From Bradyrhizobium sp. (GTDB taxonomy: Bacteria > Pseudomonadota > Alphaproteobacteria > Rhizobiales > Xanthobacteraceae), in NCBI GenBank assembly GCA_028290305.1, contig JAQGKC010000171.1, positions 1-5,807 of the forward strand: a stretch of 5,807 nucleotides of DNA, given 5' to 3'. This document shows positions 1 to 3,859 of the stretch, in pieces. Position numbers and translations under genes: made by a program. Numbering within the stretch: position 1 is the first letter of the stretch; each line of letters starts with the position of its first letter. The notes under the pieces are model-generated. The model worked only from the letters and a program-made list of their open reading frames with translations. It had not been told where the DNA came from and did no database searches.

Positions 1-79
1 GTGAAATTTGTTCCTCGATTTGCGCGCGCTGTACATCAACTTGCGCGACGTTTTCGCGGTCTGGCGTCGTTGAATTCAT
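1..79 (-). CDS. 5' end of a minus-strand gene, unknown product (partial)
   Basis: Reading leftward from an ATG at 79-77, the frame stays open for 26 codons to the window edge. The peptide begins MNSTTPDRENVAQVDVQRAQ and continues with IEEQIS. An in-frame stop (TAA) directly abuts the ATG upstream, so this is the earliest ATG in the frame. The N-terminus is polar, with no signal peptide or membrane segment visible, and its end looks helical. The region before the ATG holds only a weak GGGGCG purine stretch as a ribosome site. Too little is present to assign a family. The competing plus-strand frame (1-132) is also open but ends after 43 codons and looks arginine/alanine-rich and non-coding. 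Confidence 0.5.
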   Translation of the reverse strand, partial: MNSTTPDRENVAQVDVQRAQIEEQIS

Positions 80-164
80 TTAGCGCCCCGTTCAGCCGCG
101 CGAGGGCTGGCGCGCGGATTTACGCAACGTGAATTAATATTTAACAGGACATCTGCGGCGCGCT

Positions 165-199
165 GACAGCCTCGCTATGGCAAAAATGAGGCGACTGTC
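165..199. repeat. Imperfect inverted repeat upstream of the left partial gene
   Basis: GACAGCCTC (165-173) is complementary to GAGG (188-191) plus CTGTC (195-199), with a 3-nt bulge (CGA). This gives nine base pairs around a 14-nt loop. It lies downstream of the 256-633 minus-strand gene and upstream of the 1-79 gene. No U-tract follows on either strand, so it is not a typical intrinsic terminator. It could be an RNA 3'-end structure or an operator. Confidence 0.3.
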
Positions 200-230
200 G
201 CAGTTTCAGGCGGGATCGGTGCCGCTAGTC

Positions 231-248
231 GCATCCGAGGAGATGTAG
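231..248 (+). repeat. Possible degenerate copy (D) of the 25-bp repeat
   Basis: GCATCC followed by GAGGAGATGTAG matches the start and the central GAGGAGA block of the three better copies, but lacks four bases (GGAC) between them and diverges at the end. It lies seven bases beyond the stop codon of the minus-strand gene at 256-633, the same relative position as copy B to its neighbour. The resemblance alone is marginal; the position is what supports it. Confidence 0.25.
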
Positions 249-255
249 CAGCCGT

Positions 256-633
256 CTATGCTGCTCCGGTGCCGAGCATTCGTGTTTCATCAGCAATGGA
301 CCGGTCTATCGCTTCGATCAGCTCTTGCTGCCGCATGACGTCCTGACCCCAATTGACGCTCACCGACCACTTGTTTGCGGCAGCTAGATCGAGCGCTGTT
401 TGCGCTATCCGCCGACGCTCGGTGACGTGCGCCATTCGGAGTATTTCGAGATTTGAGACGTTGGGATATTCCCCCACCGTGATGTTCTCCTGGTCAAGTG
501 TCCTTGCCTGCGCCAGCCGAGCCGCCGTGGAGTGTGCAGCGTGCCGCCGGCGGGCAAGAGCCACGCTCAGCGAATCTGGTTGTTCGCGTTCCCGGCGTCC
601 GGGACGTATCTTGGCTACGATGGCCTGCGGCAT
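256..633 (-). CDS. Hypothetical protein, helical, about 125 aa
   Basis: The frame starts at an ATG (633-631) with N-terminus MPQAIVAKIRPG and ends at a TAG. No family recognised. The first third is basic and arginine-rich (RRERE, ARRRH). The rest looks alpha-helical, with charged heptad-like stretches (LEILRMAHVTERRRIAQTAL, then QQELIEAIDRSIADE). No signal peptide, membrane segment or cysteine motif is seen. Start choice is uncertain. A TTG at 651-649 extends it by six residues, the ATG has AAGG directly abutting it, and a GTG at 477-475 has a clear AGGAG nine bases upstream (487-491) and would give a 73-residue protein. The start lies only about 18 nt past the U-tract of the terminator at 651-685 as read on this strand, so its promoter is hard to place. 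That favours the internal GTG start, or expression by read-through. Confidence 0.6.
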   Translation of the reverse strand: MPQAIVAKIRPGRREREQPDSLSVALARRRHAAHSTAARLAQARTLDQENITVGEYPNVSNLEILRMAHVTERRRIAQTALDLAAANKWSVSVNWGQDVMRQQELIEAIDRSIADETRMLGTGAA

Positions 634-650
634 CCTTGCCCATAAAAGCA

Positions 651-685
651 AAAAAAAGAGCGGCTCAAACGGGCCGCTCTTTTTC
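651..685. terminator. Strong bidirectional intrinsic terminator
   Basis: AGAGCGGC (657-664) pairs perfectly with GCCGCTCT (673-680) around an 8-nt loop. An A-run lies on the left (651-657) and a T-run on the right (680-684), so it can end transcription on both strands. Read leftward it would end transcripts of the small membrane peptide gene at 745-840. Read rightward it shields the region beyond from plus-strand transcription. It lies only 18 nt before the start proposed for the 256-633 gene. Confidence 0.85.
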
Positions 686-705
686 TATGTGTCTTACGTT
701 TGGGT

Positions 706-730
706 GCATCCAGACGAGGAGCGGTGAGGG
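706..730 (+). repeat. 25-bp repeat, copy A
   Basis: This copy begins GCATCCA and contains GACGAGGAGCGGTGAGGG. It matches copy C at 22 of 25 positions and copy B at 20 of 25, all in the same orientation. It lies between the stop codon of the 745-840 minus-strand gene (14 nt away) and the terminator at 651-685, so on the minus strand it would be part of a 3' untranslated region. Read that way it is pyrimidine-rich (CCTCACCGCTCCTCGTC). Confidence 0.7.
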
Positions 731-744
731 GGCGCAAGCACAGA

Positions 745-840
745 TCAGGTAAATGCGATAGCGAGCAAGCCAGAGCAAAGCAGGGCAAGACTGGCCACGG
801 TCGCAGCGAGGAAACAGTAAGAAGCAAATTCTTCACGCAT
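745..840 (-). CDS. 31-aa single-span membrane peptide
   Basis: A short frame starts at ATG 840-838 with a good ribosome site, AGGTGG (852-847 on this strand), spaced six bases. It ends at a TGA. The peptide starts MREEFASYCFLAATV and is hydrophobic from about residue 8 to 30, with leucine, alanine and two cysteines, ending IAFT. The charged start (R2, E3, E4) followed by one hydrophobic helix predicts an inner-membrane peptide. The longer reading of this frame (to 1032) adds an unconvincing arginine-rich extension and is rejected. Downstream come repeat copy A and a strong terminator, which together make a compact transcription unit. The role is unknown. Small phage membrane proteins and type I toxins have this size and shape, but nothing here proves either. 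Confidence 0.55.
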   Translation of the reverse strand: MREEFASYCFLAATVASLALLCSGLLAIAFT

Positions 841-1147
841 GGTACACCACCTACCGGTTCGGGAAAATTTTGTGATGCGCGTAAAGCCGATGTGGGTTTG
901 CAATCCGCCGACACCATTAAATTCTGTTTTAGAAGGCCGCCGCCGCCGACCATCTGCGCCTCGCAAAAAGGAAACGACCCCAGCGCGGGGTAAGACGCTG
1001 AGGCCGTGGGAAGGTGTGTGCCCTCGGGGCAATTCGGTGGGTTCAGAGACACACTCCTTAAAAACTCCGGACGTTGTCAGTTGTTCCCGACTCAGATCCT
1101 CATACGTTTTTCCCGGAACTCTCCTTTGCCCCGGCCGTTAATTTTGA
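841..1147. other. Non-coding stretch, no gene supported
   Basis: The frames crossing this region are short, lack ribosome sites and have poor composition. It should contain the promoter of the leftward gene at 745-840 and that of the rightward gene at 1148-1345. The best candidate for the latter is TTGTCA at 1074-1079, but no convincing -10 follows. A tract of repeated GCCGCC triplets lies at about 942-952. I see no strong hairpin or repeat otherwise. Confidence 0.4.
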
Positions 1148-1345
1148 ATGGAGTATCGCGGGAAACAGTACTCGATTGTCCATGGCGTCGAGCCCGGCAC
1201 ATGGAAATGGACGGTCCGCTTGGACGAGAACACCGTCCGGTCCGGCGTGGATAAAACGCGGTTAGCTGCAACGGCGAACGTCGGCCATCTGATCGATAGG
1301 GCGCTGGCACCTAAAAAGGTGAAGCTGATTCCGCCCAAAGATTAG
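1148..1345 (+). CDS. Conserved-looking small hypothetical protein, 65 aa
   Basis: ATG at 1148, stop TAG at 1343-1345. The protein opens MEYRGKQYSIVHGVEPGTWK and ends in a basic/proline-rich tail (APKKVKLIPPKD) after a helix (VGHLIDRAL). The pattern of a short beta-rich N-terminus with YRGKxY and WKW, a central charged segment and an IDRALAPKK helix is one I recall from small uncharacterised proteins of Burkholderiaceae and rhizobia. I know no function for it. No signal peptide or membrane span is present, so it is probably cytoplasmic. No clear Shine-Dalgarno precedes the ATG (only TTTTGA), so initiation is probably weak or not SD-dependent. It converges with the minus-strand gene at 1505-1768, with a hairpin between them. 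Confidence 0.65.
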   Translation: MEYRGKQYSIVHGVEPGTWKWTVRLDENTVRSGVDKTRLAATANVGHLIDRALAPKKVKLIPPKD

Positions 1346-1355
1346 TGGCAAAGAA

Positions 1356-1397
1356 ACGGCCCTAGCTCGGGGGGATCGGGAGAAAAGCTGGGGCCGT
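1356..1397. terminator. 12-bp hairpin between convergent genes, probable terminator
   Basis: ACGGCCCTAGCT (1356-1367) pairs with AGCTGGGGCCGT (1386-1397), all twelve positions including one G-U on the plus strand, around an 18-nt loop. It begins 10 nt after the stop of the plus-strand 65-aa gene. Read leftward, the stem is followed by TTTCTTTG, a modest U-rich tail, so it probably works best for minus-strand transcripts coming from 1505-1768. On the plus strand no U-tract follows. Confidence 0.55.
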
Positions 1398-1470
1398 AGC
1401 TTACACGAGAAGTCCCGGATGGACGCCCCGGCACAATTCTGATGCAGGTTCGCAATCCCGCCGTTTCGCT

Positions 1471-1495
1471 TGATCCGGACGAGGAGAGGTGAGGA
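1471..1495 (+). repeat. 25-bp repeat, copy B
   Basis: This copy contains GATCCGGACGAGGAGAGGT and then GAGGA. It matches copy C at 21 of 25 positions. It lies 9 nt beyond the stop codon of the minus-strand secreted-protein gene (1505-1768). On the minus strand it would sit in the 3' untranslated region, about 75 nt before the hairpin at 1356-1397. Confidence 0.7.
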
Positions 1496-1504
1496 CCGCC
1501 AGTT

Positions 1505-1768
1505 TTAGCAACCGCGGCAAATGCCCTTGGTCATGCGGTCGAGCTGCGCGTTCTCTCGGTTGATTGAATCATCCATCGGGTTTTTCTCGGAGGGCACTTG
1601 ATCGGCGCGCGGCTGGCGGTGGCCAACCGGTGCGTCACCCGGGAGCAATTGCTGCCCCGAATTCATCGATTGAGGTGCGGCTGAGTTTCGCGAACCTGCC
1701 GTTTGCGCGATCGCCACGGAAGTGTCGACCAGGACCAGCAACGCTATCGTCGTAATCAAATTTCGCAT
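1505..1768 (-). CDS. Small secreted or periplasmic protein, 87 aa
   Basis: Start ATG at 1768-1766, stop TAA. Residues 1-24 form a signal peptide: M-R-N at the start, a hydrophobic core LITTIALLVLV, then cleavage near AIAQTA. The mature part is about 63 residues, polar and probably disordered. It has a GDAPVGHRQPRADQVPSEK stretch and ends with a helix (NRENAQLDRMTKGICRGC) carrying two cysteines (84 and 87) that could form a disulfide or bind metal. I recall similar short proteins ending in ICRGC from Burkholderiaceae, function unknown. A longer frame from a TTG at 1825 would bury the signal peptide and is rejected. GGAAA lies about 7 nt before the ATG. A -10-like CATAAT (1805-1800 on this strand) precedes it, without a good -35. 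Confidence 0.7.
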   Translation of the reverse strand: MRNLITTIALLVLVDTSVAIAQTAGSRNSAAPQSMNSGQQLLPGDAPVGHRQPRADQVPSEKNPMDDSINRENAQLDRMTKGICRGC

Positions 1769-2138
1769 GTTGGGTTTCCAGAGTTGGGCCCCTCCTACGA
1801 TTATGGTAACGGGAGGCTCGATCAAAAAGGTGCGGCAAGCCTCACGTTTTGTTCAGATCCTCCAGCGCGCGGGCGATGCTGGCAACAGTTGATTGGCACC
1901 GGAATTGGCACCCAACATCTCGATACAGGTTAGTATTAGGAGGGACGTAGAGGGCGGGGCATACTCGGAAACGCCAATAGATCGGGACTCGCCGCCACTG
2001 CGCGGTATGCCTGAAACAACATTTCCAGCCCGGAACTCTGCTACAATCAAACTGACCCACTAACAGGAATGATCGTCCGGACTTCTCGACTTGCCGCCGT
2101 TATAGAGTGGAATTGAGTCATGCAAGCTCCGCGATCAG
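1769..2138. other. Gene-poor stretch with short direct repeat
   Basis: No frame here has a supported start. Two leftward frames (ending at 1842 and 1853) lack ribosome sites and look like chance, although the last residues of one (SIARALEDLNKT) read like a protein C-terminus and could be a decayed remnant. ATTGGCACC occurs twice (1892-1900 and 1904-1912), 12 bp apart. A purine-rich AGGAGGG at 1938-1944 has no start codon at a useful distance. Confidence 0.35.
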
Positions 2139-2558
2139 TCAGCGCCACTTGGATCGCGACGTACCGGCACGCTTTCGCGGAATTTTTGATGTAATCTCGT
2201 CGGCTGGCGGGAAATCCACTCCGAGTGGACCGAAGCCCCACCTATGGCAGAATACGCAGACATATATAAAGCGGTCGTTCTCGTATTCGCTAAGGGGGAC
2301 CACGGCCTGGTCTGCGCCGCATTGATCGCAATGCGCACCTTCTGGCGTTGTTGCCACCACACGAACCGCCGGTTCACCCCGACGATCAATGCTCGCCTTA
2401 GCTGCATGGACCGTCGACTTGCGTGTTACGCTGTTGGCGGCGCTATCTTCGGCAATTAGTTTCGAAACCGAATCTTCGTCGGCACAAGCACCGATGCTTA
2501 GCCGATCAGCGTATACGATCCACTGATGGCCAATTTCCTTGACTGTATATTCTGTCAT
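2139..2558 (-). CDS. Zinc-ribbon-like hypothetical protein, 139 aa
   Basis: I start the protein at ATG 2558-2556 (MTEYTVKEIGHQWIVYADRL). An ATG at 2597 would add thirteen residues that look non-native (MAIWLGASQSGPA). Neither has a good ribosome site. Residues 1-45 look like a small beta-beta-alpha unit with an aromatic/hydrophobic strand (QWIVYAD) and a helix (EDSVSKLIAEDSA). Residues 77-104 hold C77-x2-C80 and C101-x2-C104, a four-cysteine knuckle arrangement typical of zinc ribbons that bind nucleic acid or stabilise a fold. The C-terminus is basic (SKIPRKRAGTSRSKWR), consistent with nucleic-acid contact. The family is not recognised. It could be a small phage or host regulator. The frame is well kept over its length, and the antisense plus-strand frames are shorter and poorer. 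Confidence 0.65.
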   Translation of the reverse strand: MTEYTVKEIGHQWIVYADRLSIGACADEDSVSKLIAEDSAANSVTRKSTVHAAKASIDRRGEPAVRVVATTPEGAHCDQCGADQAVVPLSEYENDRFIYVCVFCHRWGFGPLGVDFPPADEITSKIPRKRAGTSRSKWR

Positions 2559-2638
2559 TGCGGGCCCACTTTGCGAGGCCCCCAGCCAGATCGCCATCTA
2601 CGCCTGACTTGCCTTAACGTTCTGTTAACGGGCAAACG

Positions 2639-2679
2639 AAAGCCGTCACCGGTCGCTCGACCCGCCGGCGGCTTTTTTT
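2639..2679 (+). terminator. Rightward intrinsic terminator with nested stem
   Basis: AAAGCCGTC (2639-2647) pairs with GGCGGCTTT (2667-2675), nine pairs with one G-U, and encloses a second perfect stem GGTCG/CGACC (2651-2655 with 2658-2662). A run of seven Ts follows (2673-2679). The orientation ends plus-strand transcripts, yet the nearest gene to the left (2139-2558) runs the other way. It may therefore insulate the replication module from stray rightward transcription, or mark the end of an unannotated rightward transcript. Read leftward it lies in the leader of the 2139-2558 gene. Confidence 0.8.
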
Positions 2680-2680
2680 G

Positions 2681-2705
2681 GCATCTGGACGAGGAGAGGT
2701 GAGGG
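2681..2705 (+). repeat. 25-bp repeat, copy C
   Basis: GCATCTGGACGAGGAGAGGT then GAGGG. It is the closest to the three-copy consensus. It starts 2 nt after the T-run of the terminator at 2639-2679. Unlike copies A and B, no convincing minus-strand gene ends just to its right, so the gene it once followed may be lost or too short to recognise. Confidence 0.7.
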
Positions 2706-2883
2706 CTTTGTCCAGTCAGGTGACGCGGTGCATGGATTTCCGACGTCGCCAGGCCTTCGCCGGCTTGGGCCGAAAGATTGGTGTTCACGATGGCGGGCCT
2801 GACCTAGGTAACCGTCACCGACCATGGTTGCCAATGCTATCCGATCCGGCGCGCGGCCTTTCGGTGAATGTCGGGGGCTAACT
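2706..2883. other. Non-coding stretch between repeat C and the alpA promoter
   Basis: A plus-strand frame open from GTG 2699 or TTG 2708 to 2881 and a minus-strand frame from 2903 to 2646 both cross this region. Neither has a convincing protein composition, and the minus one runs through the terminator. Nothing else is supported here. Confidence 0.4.
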
Positions 2884-2916
2884 TTGTATTCATAAACATC
2901 CACTAGTGTTTACGAT
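2884..2916 (+). promoter_or_regulatory. Probable alpA promoter with inverted-repeat operator
   Basis: Two overlapping sigma-70-like pairings are possible: TTCATA (2889-2894), 16 bp, TACGAT (2911-2916), or TTGTAT (2884-2889), 17 bp, TGTTTA (2907-2912). Between and over the boxes lies the inverted repeat TAAACA (2893-2898), 8-bp spacer, TGTTTA (2907-2912). Its placement would let a bound repressor block polymerase. It lies about 130-160 bp before alpA, the first gene of the rightward operon. Neither box set is close to consensus, so activation may be needed. Confidence 0.45.
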
Positions 2917-2979
2917 GTCAGTCAAGCGGCTCAGACCCGCCGACGACTCGCCGCTCAGACCGGCCTGCACACGACTGAC
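2917..2979 (+). other. Candidate three-way-junction structure with twin identical loops
   Basis: GTCAGTC (2917-2923) pairs perfectly with GACTGAC (2973-2979), a 7-bp outer stem. Inside are two hairpins. The first is GCGG (2926-2929) with CCGC (2937-2940). The second is GCCG (2950-2953) with CGGC (2961-2964). Both have the identical 7-nt loop CTCAGAC. The stem sequences differ but each remains fully paired. The element lies in the leader between the candidate promoter and alpA. If transcription starts near 2919-2923, the outer stem would be partly missing from RNA, so it might act as DNA or in a longer transcript. Confidence 0.45.
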
Positions 2980-3001
2980 CTTCCCAAACGGCTAATTCAC
3001 G

Positions 3002-3023
3002 GACACGCGCCCTTGCGCGGGTC
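3002..3023 (+). other. Leader hairpin before alpA
   Basis: GACACGCGC (3002-3010) and GCGCGGGTC (3015-3023) pair at eight of nine positions (one A-G mismatch) around the loop CCTT. It ends ten bases before the ribosome site of alpA (GGAGG, 3033-3037). No U-tract follows. It could influence alpA translation or slow polymerase. Confidence 0.5.
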
Positions 3024-3043
3024 GCCCAAAATGGAGGTTTGCC

Positions 3044-3220
3044 ATGCGATCATTTTCGATCGACGAATGGTGCCAATTGCACGGCTTTTCACGGTCGTTT
3101 TTCTATAAACTGACGTCTCAGGGCGAAGGTCCGAAAACGTTCAAAATCGGCCGCTGTTTGCGAATCAGCGAAGCCGCCGCGACTGAATGGGTCGCCGCGC
3201 GCGAAGCGGTCGCTGCCTAG
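3044..3220 (+). CDS. alpA: AlpA/excisionase-type helix-turn-helix protein, 58 aa
   Basis: ATG at 3044 with a strong ribosome site GGAGG (3033-3037) six bases upstream; stop TAG. Residues 5-27 form the helix-turn-helix (SIDEWCQLHGFSRSFFYKL), followed by a wing (GPKTFKIGRCLRISEAA) and a final helix with the typical E-W motif (ATEWVAAREAV). This is the MerR-like winged helix fold of the AlpA/HTH_17 and phage excisionase families, and 58 residues is a usual length. Family members act as DNA-bending recombination directionality factors or as activators of the excision and replication genes in prophages, P4-like satellites and Gram-negative phage-inducible islands. Being first in a rightward operon ahead of a primase-helicase fits that role. 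Whether it regulates, excises or both cannot be told; no integrase is in the window. Confidence 0.85.
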   Translation: MRSFSIDEWCQLHGFSRSFFYKLTSQGEGPKTFKIGRCLRISEAAATEWVAAREAVAA

Positions 3221-3262
3221 CCCAAAAAGAGAAATGCCCGATCGCTTGCGGCGACCGAGCAT
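3221..3262 (-). terminator. Leftward intrinsic terminator after alpA
   Basis: On the minus strand ATGCTCGGTCGC (3262-3251) pairs at all twelve positions with GCGATCGGGCAT (3245-3234), counting two G-U pairs, around a 5-nt loop. TTTCTCTTTTT follows (3233-3223). On the plus strand the two G-U pairs become A-C mismatches and no U-tract follows. The signal is therefore built for leftward transcripts, although the flanking genes alpA and 3371-3859 run rightward. It pairs with the leftward promoter at 3290-3318. Confidence 0.7.
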
Positions 3263-3283
3263 GCATTGCTGAATTGGCGTGGT
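3223..3283 (-). ncRNA. Candidate small leftward RNA, about 60 nt
   Basis: The leftward promoter (boxes at 3318-3313 and 3295-3290) predicts a start near 3283, and the leftward terminator ends at about 3223. The product would be about 60 nt: some 20 unpaired nucleotides, including CACGCCAATTCAGCAATGC, then the terminator stem. It contains no credible reading frame. It ends next to the alpA stop codon (3220), so any read-through would be antisense to alpA mRNA. A regulatory role in immunity or copy control is an inference; it is deduced only from paired promoter and terminator signals. Confidence 0.4.
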
Positions 3284-3289
3284 AACCAC
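3279..3289. promoter_or_regulatory. Palindromic operator at the leftward start site
   Basis: GTGGTAACCAC is a perfect 5-bp inverted repeat around one central base. It begins directly beside the -10 box of the leftward promoter and covers the predicted start site near 3283, the usual place for a repressor or autoregulator site. AlpA or an unseen repressor could be its partner. Confidence 0.4.
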
Positions 3290-3318
3290 TCTATAGTGCA
3301 TGTTTGCGTTTTTGTCAA
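3290..3318 (-). promoter_or_regulatory. Strong leftward sigma-70 promoter
   Basis: On the minus strand a perfect -35 TTGACA (3318-3313) is followed by exactly 17 bp and a -10 TATAGA (3295-3290). It is the best promoter match in the window. It faces away from the 3371-3859 gene and toward the alpA 3' end, where the leftward terminator lies some 20 nt past the expected start. Confidence 0.6.
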
Positions 3319-3370
3319 TGTAACCGATCAGGCCAACCGCCGTACGCGGCAACTGAAAGCCTGATTCAAA

Positions 3371-3859
3371 ATGCTTAAACAAATAGGTTGGTATTCGCCT
3401 CGACACGGTGCGCCTCACTCCGCTGTGTTTATGTCACCGGATGGCAGTCGTCTGTACGGCGAGCTTCTGCAGCGCCCCGAGCAGCCACACTATCCGGCTA
3501 TGCCGCGGGAGGTACGAAAGACCCTGCTGGTCGAGACTTGGATCGACGCCGCGCTGCACGCACGTTCATGGCCCGATCGAACGGTCGCATTCGATCAACT
3601 CATCCGCGAATTGCTCGATTCCGACAACAAGCCTTTTGACTCAATGCGGGCGGCGCGGGCGCTGATGACCGCCGCGGTCGAACACCTCTGCGAGCGGGAG
3701 TTCACCACGCTCGACGCCGCGCAGTTGTACCGTCTAACGCTCCATCATCAGTGGCACGCCGCAGGTGAGAACTTCATTCGTTATCATGGCGTCACGAAAG
3801 TGCGCATGTGGATCAAGCTGCATCCGGGCTTCGATCGGCTCTCAAAGGTGATCGCATGA
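3371..3859 (+). CDS. Unrecognised protein of the replication operon, 162 aa
   Basis: ATG at 3371, three codons after an in-frame TGA; stop TGA at 3857-3859. No clear ribosome site precedes it. The in-frame ATG at 3431 (residue 21) has none either, so translation may depend on coupling or a structured leader. The N-terminal 40 residues look beta-rich (IGWYSPRHG, HSAVFMSPDGSRLYGELL). The rest looks mainly helical, with a segment of conserved-looking aromatic, histidine and basic residues near the end (YRLTLHHQWHAAGENFIRYH then RMWIKLHPGF). No membrane segment, signal peptide or cysteine motif is seen. It overlaps the primase-helicase gene by 4 bp (ATGA), so the two are translationally coupled and probably act together in replication or its control. 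No known family could be assigned. Confidence 0.75.
   Translation: MLKQIGWYSPRHGAPHSAVFMSPDGSRLYGELLQRPEQPHYPAMPREVRKTLLVETWIDAALHARSWPDRTVAFDQLIRELLDSDNKPFDSMRAARALMTAAVEHLCEREFTTLDAAQLYRLTLHHQWHAAGENFIRYHGVTKVRMWIKLHPGFDRLSKVIA

Noticed and set aside
353..727. Plus-strand frames at 353-727 and 498-752
   Set aside because: They are antisense to the better-looking 256-633 gene and cross the terminator at 651-685.
1391..1470. tRNA-like stretch (GGGGCCGTAGCTTA start, GGTTCGCAATCC T-loop-like segment)
   Set aside because: The 3' end does not pair with the GGGGCCG 5' end, the anticodon stem is not formed, and the T-loop has an extra base. At most a decayed remnant; not reported as a tRNA.
1893..1911. 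Sigma-54-like site in TTGGCACCGGAATTGGC
   Set aside because: The spacing is right but the -12 element has GG where GC is required, and no gene lies at a suitable distance on that strand.
706..2705. In one plus-strand frame the three repeat copies read (H/D)(P/L)DEER followed by a stop, with CGG and AGG both giving arginine
   Set aside because: The frames upstream run through terminators or antisense to better genes and have no plausible starts, so a shared protein C-terminus is unlikely. The similarity is better explained as a nucleotide element.
2699..2881. Small plus-strand frame beginning within repeat copy C, which looks like a ribosome site (GAGGAGAGGTGAGG)
   Set aside because: GTG 2699 is too close to the purine block and TTG 2708 is a weak start. 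The other repeat copies do not precede comparable frames, so the purine block is probably not a ribosome site.
2646..2903. 85-residue minus-strand frame starting MDVYEYKVSPRHSPKG
   Set aside because: It passes through repeat copy C and ends inside the terminator stem, has no ribosome site, and its composition looks random.
3089..3418. 109-residue minus-strand frame opposite alpA
   Set aside because: It runs antisense through the helix-turn-helix gene and across the leftward promoter and terminator; those signals explain the region better.
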